A DNA stretch of 64,000 nucleotides, from NCBI RefSeq assembly GCF_024171695.1, contig NZ_JAMTCF010000015.1:186001-250000 (forward strand). Direction: 5' to 3'. The notes under the pieces were generated by a model. That model was not told the DNA's origin, did not search any database, and saw only the letters and a list, made by a program, of their open reading frames with translations. A program made the position numbers and the translations under genes. Positions 1-12,000 of this stretch are shown in pieces (position 1 is the first letter of the stretch; each line of letters begins with the position of its first letter). This DNA comes from Actinosynnema pretiosum (GTDB taxonomy: Bacteria > Actinomycetota > Actinomycetes > Mycobacteriales > Pseudonocardiaceae).

Positions 1-3000
1 GCGATGCCCGCCGCCGCCTGGGTGTGCCCGATGTTCGACTTGACCGACCCCAGCCACAGCGGTCGCCGCGGGTCCCGGTCCCGCCCGTAGGTGGCGAGCA
101 GCGCCTGCGCCTCGATCGGGTCGCCGAGGGCGGTGCCGGTGCCGTGCGCGTCGACCGCGTCCACCTCGTCGGGGGACAGGCCCGCGTTGGCCAGCGCCTG
201 CCGGATCACCCGCTGCTGCGCGGGCCCGTTCGGCGCGGTCAGCCCGTTCGACGCCCCGTCCTGGTTCAGCGCCGTGCCGCGCACGACCGCCAGCACCGGG
301 TGCCCGTTGCGCCGCGCGTCCGAGAGCCGCTCCAGCAGCACCAGACCCACGCCCTCGGCGAACGCCATGCCGTCCGCGTCGTCGCCGAACGCCTTGCACC
401 GCCCGTCCGGGGCCGCGCCGCGCTGCCGGGAGAACGACACGAACCCGCCCGGCTTCGCGATCACCGTCGCGCCGCCCGCGATCGCCATCGAGCACTCGCC
501 CGACCGCAGCGCCTGCGCCGCCAGGTGGATCGCCACCAGCGACGACGAGCACGCGGTGTCCACGGTGACGGCTGGCCCGGTCAGCCCGAGCAGGTACGCC
601 ACCCGGCCGGACGCGATGCTGGTGGTCGAGCCGGTCATCACGTACCCCTCCAGCTCGGCGGGGGTGGTGCCGCTGTGCACGCCGTACTCCTGGTTGATCA
701 CGCCCGCGAACACGCCGACGTCGCTGCCGCGCACCGAGACCGGGTCCACGCCCGCCCGCTCGAACAGCTCCCACGAGGTCTCCGCGAGCAGCCGCTGCTG
801 CGGATCGGTGGCCAGCGCCTCGCGCGGGGAGATGCCGAAGAACTCGGCGTCGAACCCGGCCGCGTCGGCCAGGAACCCGCCGTCGCGCACGTAGCTCTTG
901 CCCGGCCGGTCCGGGTCGGCGTCGTAGAGCGCCTCCAGGTCCCAGCCCCGGTCGCGCGGGAACGGGGTGATCGCGTCCCGGCCCTGCTCCAGCAGCTCCC
1001 ACAGCGCCTCGGGCGAGTCCGCGCCGCCGGGCAGCCTGCAGCTCGCCGAGACGATCACGACCGGATCGTCGTCGCGCGCGCCCGAGGTGGCGACCGCCCG
1101 CGCCTCGGGCAGGCCGTCGCCGGTCAGCTCGGCGCGCAGGTGCTCGGCGAGCGCGGCCGGGGTGGCGTGGTCGAACACCAGCGTGGACGGCAGCCGCAGC
1201 CCGGTCGCGGCGGCGAGCCGGTTGCGCAGCTCCACCGCCGTGAGCGAGTCGAACCCGGTCTCGTTGAACGCGCGCTCGGCGTCGACGGCCTCCTTGCCCG
1301 CCAGGCCCAGGACCACGGCGGCGTGCGAGCGCACCAGGTCCAGCACGAACCGGCGCCGGTCGGCCTCGCCCAGCCCCGCCAGCGCCGCGGCCACGCCGCG
1401 CTCGTCCCGCGCGGAGGCGGCCATGGCGCGGCGCGCGGGCCGGACCAGGCCGCGCAGCACCGGGTTCGCGGCGGTGGCGGCCGTGACGTCCAGCTCGGCG
1501 GCGACCACGGTCGGGCGGCCCGCGTCGAGCGCGGCGTCGAGCAGGCGCAGCGCGGACGCGGTGTCCATGGGGCGCACCAGCTCGCGGCGACCGCCCTGCT
1601 GCGCGGGCAGCCCGGCCGTGAGCGCGCTGGTCCGCGCCCAGCGGCCCCAGGCCAGCGACAGCCCGGCCAGCCCGGCGGCCCTGCGGTGCTGGGCCAGGGC
1701 GTCCAGGTAGGTGTTGGCGGCGGCGTAGTTCGCCTGGCCCGCGTTGCCCAGCACCCCCGCCACCGACGAGCACAGCGCGAACAGCGCCAGGTCGGCGTGC
1801 TTCGTGGCCTCGTGCAGCAGCAGCGCCGCGTCGGCCTTGGGCCGCAGCACCGAGGCGACCCGGTCCGCGTCCAGGGCGGTGACCACCCCGTCGTCCAGGG
1901 CGCCCGCCGCGTGCACGACGCCGGTGAGCGGGTGCGCGGCGGGGATCGAGGCGAGCAGCGCGGTGAGCGCGTCCTCCTCGGACATGTCGCACGCGGCCAG
2001 CCGGACCTGCGCGCCCCGCTCCGCCAGCTCCGCGACCAGCTCGGCCGCGCCCGGCGCGTCGGGGCCGCTGCGGCTGACCAGCAGCAGGCGCCGGGCGCCG
2101 TGCGCGTCCACCAGGTGCCGGGCCATGGCCGCGCCGAGCGTGCCGGTGCCGCCGGTGACCAGCACCGTGCCGTCCGGGTCCGGGCGGCGCGGCGGGGTGA
2201 GCACGATCTTGCCGATGTGCTTGCCCTGGCTCATGGCCCGGAACGCCTCCGGCGCCCGCACCACGTCGAGGACCCTGGTCGGCAGCGGTCGGAGCGCGCC
2301 CGACTCGAACAGGCCCACCAGCTCCACCAGCAGCTCCGCGATCCGGTCCGGCCCGGCGTCCCGGCCGAGGTCGAACGCGCGGTAGGCGCGGCCGGGGTGG
2401 GCGCGCGCCACCTCGTCCGCGTCGCGCAGGTCCGCCCGGCCCATCTCCACGAACCGGCCGCCCTCGCGCAGCAGCCGCAGCGAGGCGTCGACGTGCTCGC
2501 CGACCAGCGAGTTCAGCACCACGTCGACCGGGCCGAACCCGGTGGCGTAGGCCAGGTCCCGGCTGGAGGCCAGCCGGTTCGCGGGCAGGTCCAGCGCGGC
2601 GTGCTTCGACGGGTGCGCGGTGCCCAGCACCTCGGCCCCGAAGTGCCTGGCGAGCTGCACGGCGGCCATGCCGACGCCGCCCGCCGCCGCGTGCACCAGC
2701 ACGGTCTCGCCCTCCACCAGACCGCCCAGGTCGCGCAGCCCGTGCAGGGCGGTCAGGAACGCGACCGGCGCCCCGGCCGCCTCCGTGAACGACCAGCCGC
2801 GCGGCATCCGCACCACCGTGCGGGCGTCCGCGACGGCCAGCGGCCCGAACGCGCCGGGGATCATGCCCATCACGCGGTCGCCCACGGCCACGCGGGTGAC
2901 GTCCGGCGCGACCTCCACGACCACGCCCGCGCCCTCGGTGCCGATCTCCGACTCGTAGGCGTCGAGCGCGATCAGCACGTCCCGGAAGTTCAGGCCGCCC

Positions 3001-6000
3001 GCCCGCACCGCGATCCGCACCTGTCCGGGCGCGAGCGGCGCCCCGGCGGCGGGGGTCGGCACGAGCGCCAGGTTCTCCAGGGTGCCCCGGCCGGTGCTGT
3101 CGAGCCGCCACGGCCCGTCCGGCACGGCCAGCGACCCGGACGCCTCGACCAGCCTCGGCGCGAACGCCGCCCCACCGCGCAGGGCGAGCTGCGGTTCGGC
3201 GGCCGTGGCGAGCGCGGCGGCGGGCAGCGCGGCCTCGGAGGCGTCGTCGACGTCGATCACGGCGACGCGTCCGGGCTCCTCGGCCTGCGCGGCGCGCACC
3301 AGCCCCCACGCGGCGGCGGCAGCCGGGTCGGTGACCTCGGCGTCGTCGTGCACGGCCACCGCGCCCCGCGTCACCACGACCAGGGGCGTGGTCCCGTCGA
3401 GCGCGGCCTGGACCTCGGCGAGCACCCGCGTGGTGATCGCCTCGGCCCGCCCGACGCCCTCGGGCAGCTCCCACGCCCTGGTGTCCAGGACGGCGGGGGA
3501 GGCGGTCGTCCCCCCTGGCAGCGGGTGCGGGGTCCACTCCAGCACGTGCAGCCCGTCGTCCGCCGTCGTCGCCGTCCGCAGCCGGTCCGCGTCGGCGGCG
3601 CGCAGCAGCAGCGACCCGACGGTCACCACGGGCGTGCCCGCCGGATCGCTCGCCCGCAGCGACAACCGCTCCGGCCCGTCCGCCCGCACCCGCACGCGCA
3701 GCGCCGTCGCCCCGGCCGCGTGCAGCCGCACGCCGGTCCAGGTGAACGGCAGCGCCGTGCCCCGGCCGTGGCCCGCGCACAGCGAGGCCGCGTGCAGGGC
3801 CGCGTCCAGCAGCGCCGGGTGCAGCCCGAACCGGGCCGCTGCGCCGTGCTGGTCGTCGGGCAGCCCGACCTCGGCGAACGCCTCGTCGCCCCTGACCCAG
3901 CCGCGCACCAGGCCCCGGAAGGCCGGGCCGTAGTCGTAACCCCGTTCGGCGAGGCCGTCGTAGAAGCCGCCGAGGTCCACCTGCTCGGCCCCGGCGGGCG
4001 GCCACTCCCCGCCCTCCGCTTCCGGCGCGGCGCCCTCCTCCGGGGCGAGCGAGCCCGAGGCGTGCTCGGTCCACGGCCGGTCGTCGCCCGGCCGCGAGTA
4101 CACCGCGACCGGCCGCCGCCCGTCCCGCGCCTGCTCGCCCACCAGCACCTGCACCTGGATCGTCCCGGTGGTCGGCAGCACGAGCGGCCTGCCCAGCACC
4201 AGCTCCGCCACCACCGGCGTGCCGGTCTCGTCGCCCGCGCGCACCACCAGCTCCACCAGCGCCGTCCCCGGCAGCAGCGGAACGCCGGACAGCGCGTGGT
4301 CGGCCAGCCACGGCTGCGCGGACGGCGACAACCGCCCGGTCAGCAGCACCCCGCCGGTGTCCGGGACGCTGACCACCGCGCCCAGCAGCGGGTGCCCGGC
4401 CTGCCGCAGCCCCACCGCGCGCACGTCGCCGCCGGACGGGGTGAGCCAGAACCGCTCGTGCCGGAACGCGTACGTCGGCAGCTCCACCACCGCGGCCCCG
4501 GTCCCGGCGAACACCGCCGCCCAGTCCACCGCCACGCCCGAGGCGACCACCTCGCCGAGCGCGCCGACGACCCGGTCCGCGCCGCCGTCGTCGCGGCGCA
4601 GCGTGCCCGCGACGGCGACCCGCACGTCCTGCCGCTCGTCGGCGACCTCGCCGATCGCGGTGGTCAGCACCGGGTGCGTGGAGACCTCCACGAACGCCCG
4701 GTGCCCGGTGTCGACCAGCGCGCGGACGGCCTCGTCGAAGCGGACCACGTCGCGCAGGTTGCGGTACCAGTAGTCGGCGTCGAGCCCGGTGTGCTCCACC
4801 CACTGCCCGTCCACCGTGGACAGCCACGGCACGTCGCCCGCCTTCGCGGTGACGTCGGCCAGCTCCGCGCGCAACCGGGCCGCGATCCCGTCCACGTGCC
4901 CGGAGTGCCCGGCGAAGTCCACGCCGGGCAGCCGCCACCGGTTGATCCGGGCCTTGGCCAGCACCCGCACGAACTCGCCGAGCGCCTCGGCGTCACCGGA
5001 CACCGAGACGGACGCGGGGCTGTTGACCGCCGCGATCCACAGCTTCCCGGCCCACGGCTCCAGCAGCTCCGCGACCCGGTCGGGGGAGGTGAGCACGGAC
5101 AGCATCCCGCCGCGCCCGGTCAGCTCCTGCGCGATGGCCCTGCTGCGCCGCGCGATCAACCGCGCCGCGTCGCCCAGCTCCAGGTACCCGCCGACCACCG
5201 CCGCCGCGACCTCGCCCTGCGAGTGCCCGAGCACGGCGGACGGCTCCACCCCGCACGAGCGCCACAGCGCGGCCAGGGCCACCATCACCGCCCACGAGGT
5301 GGGCTGGAGCACGTCGACCCGCTCGAACCCCGGCGCGTCCTCCGCGCCGCGCACCACGTCCAGGAGGTCCCAGTCTGTGTGCGGGGCCAGCGCGTCGGCG
5401 CACTCGCGCAGCCGCGCGGCGAACACCGGCGAGGTCTCCAGCAGCTCCCGCCCCATGCCGGTCCACTGCGCGCCCTGACCGGGGAACACGAACACGGTCT
5501 TCGCCGCACCCGACCCGACGGCGGAGCCGGTGAGCACGGCCTGGTCGGCCTCGCCGCCCGCGAGCGCGTCGGCGGCGGACAGCAGCGCCTCGCGGGTGCC
5601 GCCGGTGAGCACGGCGCGGTGCGGGTGCGCGGTGCGGGTGGTGGCGAGCGACCAGCCGACGTCGAGCGGCGAGAGGCCGTCGTGCGCCCGCACGTGGGCG
5701 GCCAGCTTCGCGGCCTGCGCGGGAAGCGCGTCGGCGGAGCGGGCCGACAACGGCCAGGGGATCACGCCGGAGGTCCGCACGAGACCCGCCAGGGCATCCG
5801 GCCCTGGCACCGCCGCGCCGCCGGGCACTGCCGCGATCCCTCGCGCTGCCGCACCGCCTTGCGCCACCCCGGTTCCCGCTGCCGCCGCCCCGCTCCGCGC
5901 CCCCACGCCCTCCTCCACCGGCGCGGCTTCCAGCACCAGGTGCGCGTTCGTCCCGCTGATCCCGAACGACGACACCCCCGCCCGCCGGGGCCGCCCGCTC

Positions 6001-9000
6001 TCCGGCCACGGCCGCGCGCTGGTCAGCAGCCGCACGCCGCCCGACTCCCAGTCCACCGCCGCGCTCGGCTCGGCCACGTGCAGCGACCGGGGCAGCAGCC
6101 CGTGGTTCAGCGCCAGCACCATCTTGATCACGCTGGACACGCCCGCCGCCGCCAGGGTGTGCCCGGTGTTGGACTTGAGCGACCCCAACCACACCGGCGC
6201 GCCCGCGTCCCGGTCCGCCCCGTAGGTGGCGAGCAGCGCGCCCGCCTCGATCGGGTCGCCGAGCGCGGTGCCGGTGCCGTGCGCCTCCACCGCGTCCACG
6301 TCGGACGGTCGCAGCCCCGCGTCCGCCAGGGCCGCCCGGATCACCCGCTGCTGCGCCGGGCCGCTGGGCGCGGTCAGCCCGTTCGACGCCCCGTCCTGGT
6401 TCAGCGCCGACCCCCGGATCACCGCCAGCACCGGGTGCCCGCGCCGCCGCGCGTCCGACAGCCGCTCCAGCAGCAGCACGCCCGCGCCCTCGCTGAACGC
6501 GGTGCCGTCCGCGTCCGCGCCGAACGCCTTGCAGCGCCCGTCGCGGGCCAGCCCGCGCTGTCGGGAGAACTCCACGAACGCCGACGGGCGCCCCATCACG
6601 GTCGCGCCGCCCGCGAGCGCCATCGAGCACTCGCCCCGGCGCAGCGCCTGCACCGCCCAGTGCGCGGCCACCAGCGACGACGAGCACGCCGTGTCCACGG
6701 TGACCGCGGGACCCTCCAGCCCGAACAGGTAGGCCACCCGCCCGGACGCCACCGACGTGGCGGTGCCGGTGAGCAGGTAGCCCTCCAGCTCCTCGGGGGC
6801 GGCGCCCGCGCGCACGCCGTAGTCCTGGTCGATGATCCCGGCGAACACGCCGGTGTCGGTGCCGCGCTGCGCGGTCGGGTCGAGCCCGGCGCGCTCGAAC
6901 GCCTCCCAGCAGGTCTCCAGGAACACCCGCTGCTGCGGGTCCATCGCCAGGGCCTCGCGCGGGGAGATGCCGAAGAACCCGGCGTCGAACCCGCCCGCGT
7001 CCTCCAGGAAACCGCCGCGCAGCACGTAGGAGGTGCCGGGGGAGTCGGCGTCCGGGTGGTACAGGGACTCCAGGTCCCAGCCCCGGTCGTCGGGGAAGTC
7101 CACGATGCCGTCCCGCTCCCCGGTGAGCATCTCCCACAGCCCCGCCGGGTCGACCACGCCACCGGGCAGCCTGCACGCCATCGACACGATCGCGATCGGC
7201 TCGTCGGCGGCTCCGGTCACCGGCGCCGCGGGCGCGGGCGCGGTGTCCTCCGCACCGACCAGCCCGGCCCGCAGCAGCGCGGCGAACCGCACCGGCGTCG
7301 GGTGGTCGAACGTCGCCGTCGCGGGCAGCCGCAGCCCGGTCGCCGCGGCCAGCCGGTTGCGCAGCTCCACCGCGGTGAGCGAGTCGAAGCCCATGTCCCG
7401 GAACGCGACCTGCGGCTCGACCCGCTCCGCGCTCGCGTGCCCGAGCACGGCGGCGGCCTCGCCGCGCACCAGCTCCAGCAGCAGCTCGTCCTGCTCGGCG
7501 GCCGACGCCCCGGCCAGCCGCCCGGTCAGCCCGCCCCCGCCCGCCCGCTCGCGCGCGGCGGCGGTGCGGCGGGTGGCGCGCACCAGCCCGCGCAGCAGCG
7601 GCGACGCCGACGCCGGGTCGCGCGGCGCGGCCGGGTCGATCCTGGCGGCCACCAGCGCGGGCAGCCCGGAGGCCAGGCCCGCGTCCAGCGCGGCCAGCGC
7701 CTCGTCGTTGCCCATGCCCAGCACGCCCGCGCGCCGGGTGCGCTCCACCGCGCGCCCGTCCATCGTGGCGGTGAGCGCGCTCGTGTCGCTCCACAGGCCC
7801 CAGGCCAGCGAGGTCGCCGGGAGCGCGCGGGCGTGCCGGGTGCGGGCCACCGCGTCCAGCACGGCGTTCGCCGCCGCGTAGTTGCCCTGACCGGCGTTGC
7901 CGAGCACGCCCGCCGCCGAGGAGTAGACGACGAACGCGGCCAGGTCGGCGTCGCGGGTCGCCTCGTCCAGGTGCGCGATCGCGTCCACCTTGGGGCGGAA
8001 CACCGCGTCGAACCGGTCCGGGGTGAGCGAGGTGACCGTGCCGTCGTCCAGCGCGCCCGCCGCGTGCACGACCGCCGTCAACGGGCGCCCGGCCGGGATC
8101 GAGGCGAGCAGGGCGTCGAGCGCGGCCCGGTCGGCGACGTCGCACGCCACCACCCGCACGTCCGCGCCCAGCCCGCGCAGCTCCTCGGCCAGTTCCGCCG
8201 CCCCCGGCGCGTCGGGGCCCTGCCTGCCGACCAGCAGCAGGTTCCGCGCGCCGTGCGCGGTGACCAGGTGGCGGGCCGCGGTGGCGCCGAGCGTGCCGGT
8301 CCCACCGGTGATCAGCACCGTGCCGTCCGGGTCGGGGCGGCGCGGGATCGTCAGCACGATCTTGCCGGTGTGCCTGCCCCGGCTCATCTCGCGGAACGCC
8401 GACACCGCGCGCGTGACGTCCCACGTGCGCACCGGCAGCGGCCGGAGCGCGCCCGACTCGAACAGGTCCACCAGCTGCGCCAGCAGCTCGCCGATCCGGT
8501 CCGGCCCGGCGTCGGCCCCCAGGTCGAACACCCGGTAGCGCACGCCCTCGACCGCGTCCCGGACGTCGTTCTTGCCGATCTCCACGAACCGGCCGCCCGC
8601 GCGCAGCAGCCCCAGCGAGGCGTCCACGTGCTCGCCGACCAGCGAGTTGAGCACCACGTCCACCTCGCCGAATTCGGTGGCGTAGGCCAGGTCGCGGCTG
8701 GAGGCGAGCTGGTCGGCGGGCACGCCCAGCGCGGTCAGCACCGGGTGCTTGGCCGGGTGCGCGGTGGCCAGCACGCGCGCCCCGAAGTGGTGGGCCAGCT
8801 GCACGGCGGCCTGACCGACCCCGCCCGCCGCCGCGTGCACCAGCACCGTCTCCCCGGCCCGCAGCCCGGCGATGTCCTGGAGCCCGTGCAGCGCGGTCAG
8901 GAACGCGACCGGCACGGCCGCCGCGTCGGTGAACGACCAGCCGCGCGGCACCCGCGCCACGGTGCGGGCGTCGGCCGTGGCCAGCGGCCCGAACGAGCGC

Positions 9001-12000
9001 GGGAACAGCCCCATCACCCGGTCGCCCACGGCGAACCCGGTCACCTCCGGGCCGACCTCGGTCACGATCCCGGCGCCCTCGCCGCCGACGCCCTCCTGGC
9101 CCGCGACGCCGTCCAGCGCCACCAGCACGTCCCGGAAGTTCTGCCCGGCGGCCCTGACCTCGATCCGCACCTCGCCCGCCCGCAGCGGGGCCGGTTCCGA
9201 TGGCACGAGCGCGAGGCCGTCGAGCGTGCCGGTGGTGACGGCGTCCAAGTGCCAGTGCGGCCCGGCGGGCGGCGCCAGACCGGGGGACAGGCGGCGCAGG
9301 CGCGGCGCCAGCGCGGTCCCGGCGCGCAGCGCGGCCTGCGGCTCGTCGGCGGGGACGAGCGCGGCGACCTCGGCGGCCGTGCCGCCGTCGACGTCGACCA
9401 GCGCGAACCGGCCGCGGTGCTCGGACTGCGCCGAGCGCAGCAGCCCCCAGACGGCGGCGGCGGCCGGGTCGGTGACCTCGGCGTCGTCGGCCACCGCCAC
9501 CGCGCCCGAGGTGATCACCAGCAGCGGCGCGCCGTCCGCGCCCGCCAGCCGGTCCCGCACCAGTTCCAGCGCGCGGGCGGCCAGCTCGCGGGACCGGGTC
9601 GGCAGGTCGGCGGCGGCCTCCCAGTCCCTGGTGTCGGCGACCGCGAGACCGGGGGCGCCGCCCGCCGCGACCTCGGTCCACTCCACCTCGTGCAGCGACT
9701 CGGCCGGGCGCGCGCCCGCGACCGCCGGTCGCAGGGTCAGCCCGCCGACGCTCGCCACGGGCGCGCCGTCGGCGTCGAACAGCTCCAGCGCCAGGGAGTC
9801 CTCGCCCGTCGCCCGCACGCGCACCCGCACCGCCGTCGCCCCGGTGGCGTGCAGCCGCACCTCGTTCCACGCGAACGGCAGCAGCGTCCGGCCCGGCGCG
9901 GGCGGCACGCGCAGGTTGCCCGCGTGCAGCGCCCCGTCCAGCAGGGCCGGGTGGATGCCGAACCCGTTCCCGGACCCGGCCTCCCCGGACAACGCCTCCC
10001 CGTGCAGCACGGCCTCCGCGAACACCTCGCCGTCGCGCGTCCACGCCGCCGCGAGCCCCCGGAACAGCGGTCCGTACCCGTAGCCCAGCTCGGCCAGGTT
10101 CTCGTAGAACCCTTCCAGCGCGACGGGTTCCGCGCCCGCTGGCGGCCACTGCCCGTCCAGTCGCGTCCCGTCGTCGGCGCCGCCGGGGGCGAGCGCGCCC
10201 GCCGCGTGCTCGACCCACTCCGCCGCCGCCCCGGTCCGCGAGTACAGCCGCAGCTCCCGCGCGCCCTCCTCGTCCGGGCCGCCCACGAGGACCTGGAGGT
10301 CCACCTCCGCGTCCGGCGGCACCACCAGCGGCTGCCCGATCACCAGCTCGCGCAGCACCCCGCACCCGGTCTCGTCGCCCGCGCGCACGGCCAGCTCCAC
10401 GATCGCCGCGCCCGGCAGCAGCACCCGGCCCGCCACCGCGTGCTCGGCCAGCCACGGCTGCCGCCGCAGCGAGAGCCGCCCGGACAGCAGCACCCCGCCC
10501 GTGCCCGGCAGCGGCACGACCGCGCCGAGCAGCGGGTGGGCCGCGTCCACCAGCCCCGACCCCGACACGTCCCCGGTCACCGGGCCGCGCACCAGCCAGT
10601 ACCGCTCGTGCTGGAACGCGTACGTCGGCAGCTCCACGCGCCCGCCCACGCCCGAGAACACCTCGTCCAGCCCCACCGGGACACCGCGCGCGTGCAGCTC
10701 GGCCAGCCCGGTCAGCAGCCGCTCCGGCCCACCGTCGTCGCGCCGCAGCGAGCCGACCACCAGCGCGTCGCGCACCCCGGCCGCCTCCAGCACCTCGCCG
10801 GTCGCGGCGGTGAGCACCGGGTGGCTCGACACCTCCACGAACACCCGGCGCCCCGACCCGGCCAGCGCCGCCACCGCGTCGGCGAACCGCACGGTCCCGC
10901 GCAGGTTCCGGAACCAGTAGTCGGCGTCCAGCCGCGTGACGTCGACCCAGTCCAAGTCCACCGTGGACAGCCACGGCACGTGCCCCGCCTGCGCGGTGAC
11001 ACCCGCCAGCACCTCCTGCAGCACCCCGTCGAGCGCGTCCACGTGCTCGGTGTGACTGGCGTAGTCCACCGGGATGATCCGGGCCCGCACGCCCTCCCGC
11101 TCGCAGTGCGCGGCCAGCTCCGGCAGCGCCTCGGCGGACCCGGCCACGACGGTCGCGGACGGCCCGTTCACGGCGGCCACCGACACCCGGTCCCGCCAGT
11201 CCGCGATCAGCCCGGCCACCCGCTCCGCCCCGGCGGCGACCGACATCATGCCGCCACGCCCGGCCAGGTGCCCGGCGATCGCACGGCTGCGCAGCCCCAC
11301 CACCCGCGCCGCGTCGTCCAGCGACAACCACCCCGCCACGCACGCGGCGGCCACCTCGCCCTGCGAGTGCCCCACCACCGCGTCCGGCCGCACCCCGCAC
11401 GACTCCCACAGCGCGGCCAGCGCCACCATCACCGCCCACGAGGCGGGCTGCACCACGTCGACCCGGTCCAGCTCGGCCCCGTCGGCGAGCAGGTCGAGCA
11501 GGGACCAGCCGGTCCACCGCTCCAGCGCCTCGGAGCACTCGCGCAGCCGCGCGGCGAACACCGGCGAGGTCTCCAGCAGCTCCCGGCCCATGCCGGTCCA
11601 CTGCGCGCCCTGGCCGGGGAAGACGAACACCACCGGGCCGTCCACGTCGGCCTGCCCGGTGACCAGCCCCGGCGCGGGGCGGTCCTCGGCGAGCGCGCGC
11701 ACCCCGGCCCGCGCGGCGTCGACGTCCCGCGCCACGACGGCGGCCCGGTGCTCGAACGCCGTGCGGGTGGTGGCGAGCGCCCGGCCGAGCGCGGCCAGGT
11801 CGGTTCCGCCGCCGAGGTGGTCGAGCAGGGTCGCGGCCTGCGCGGCGAGCGCGGCGCGGGTGCGCCCGGACAGCACCAGCGGCACGGCGCCGCCGGTGAC
11901 CACCAGACCGGGGGAGCCCGGCTCGACCGGCGCGGGTCCCCCGTGCTCCTCCAGCACGAGGTGCGCGTTGGTGCCGCTGACCCCGAACGAGGACACGCCC

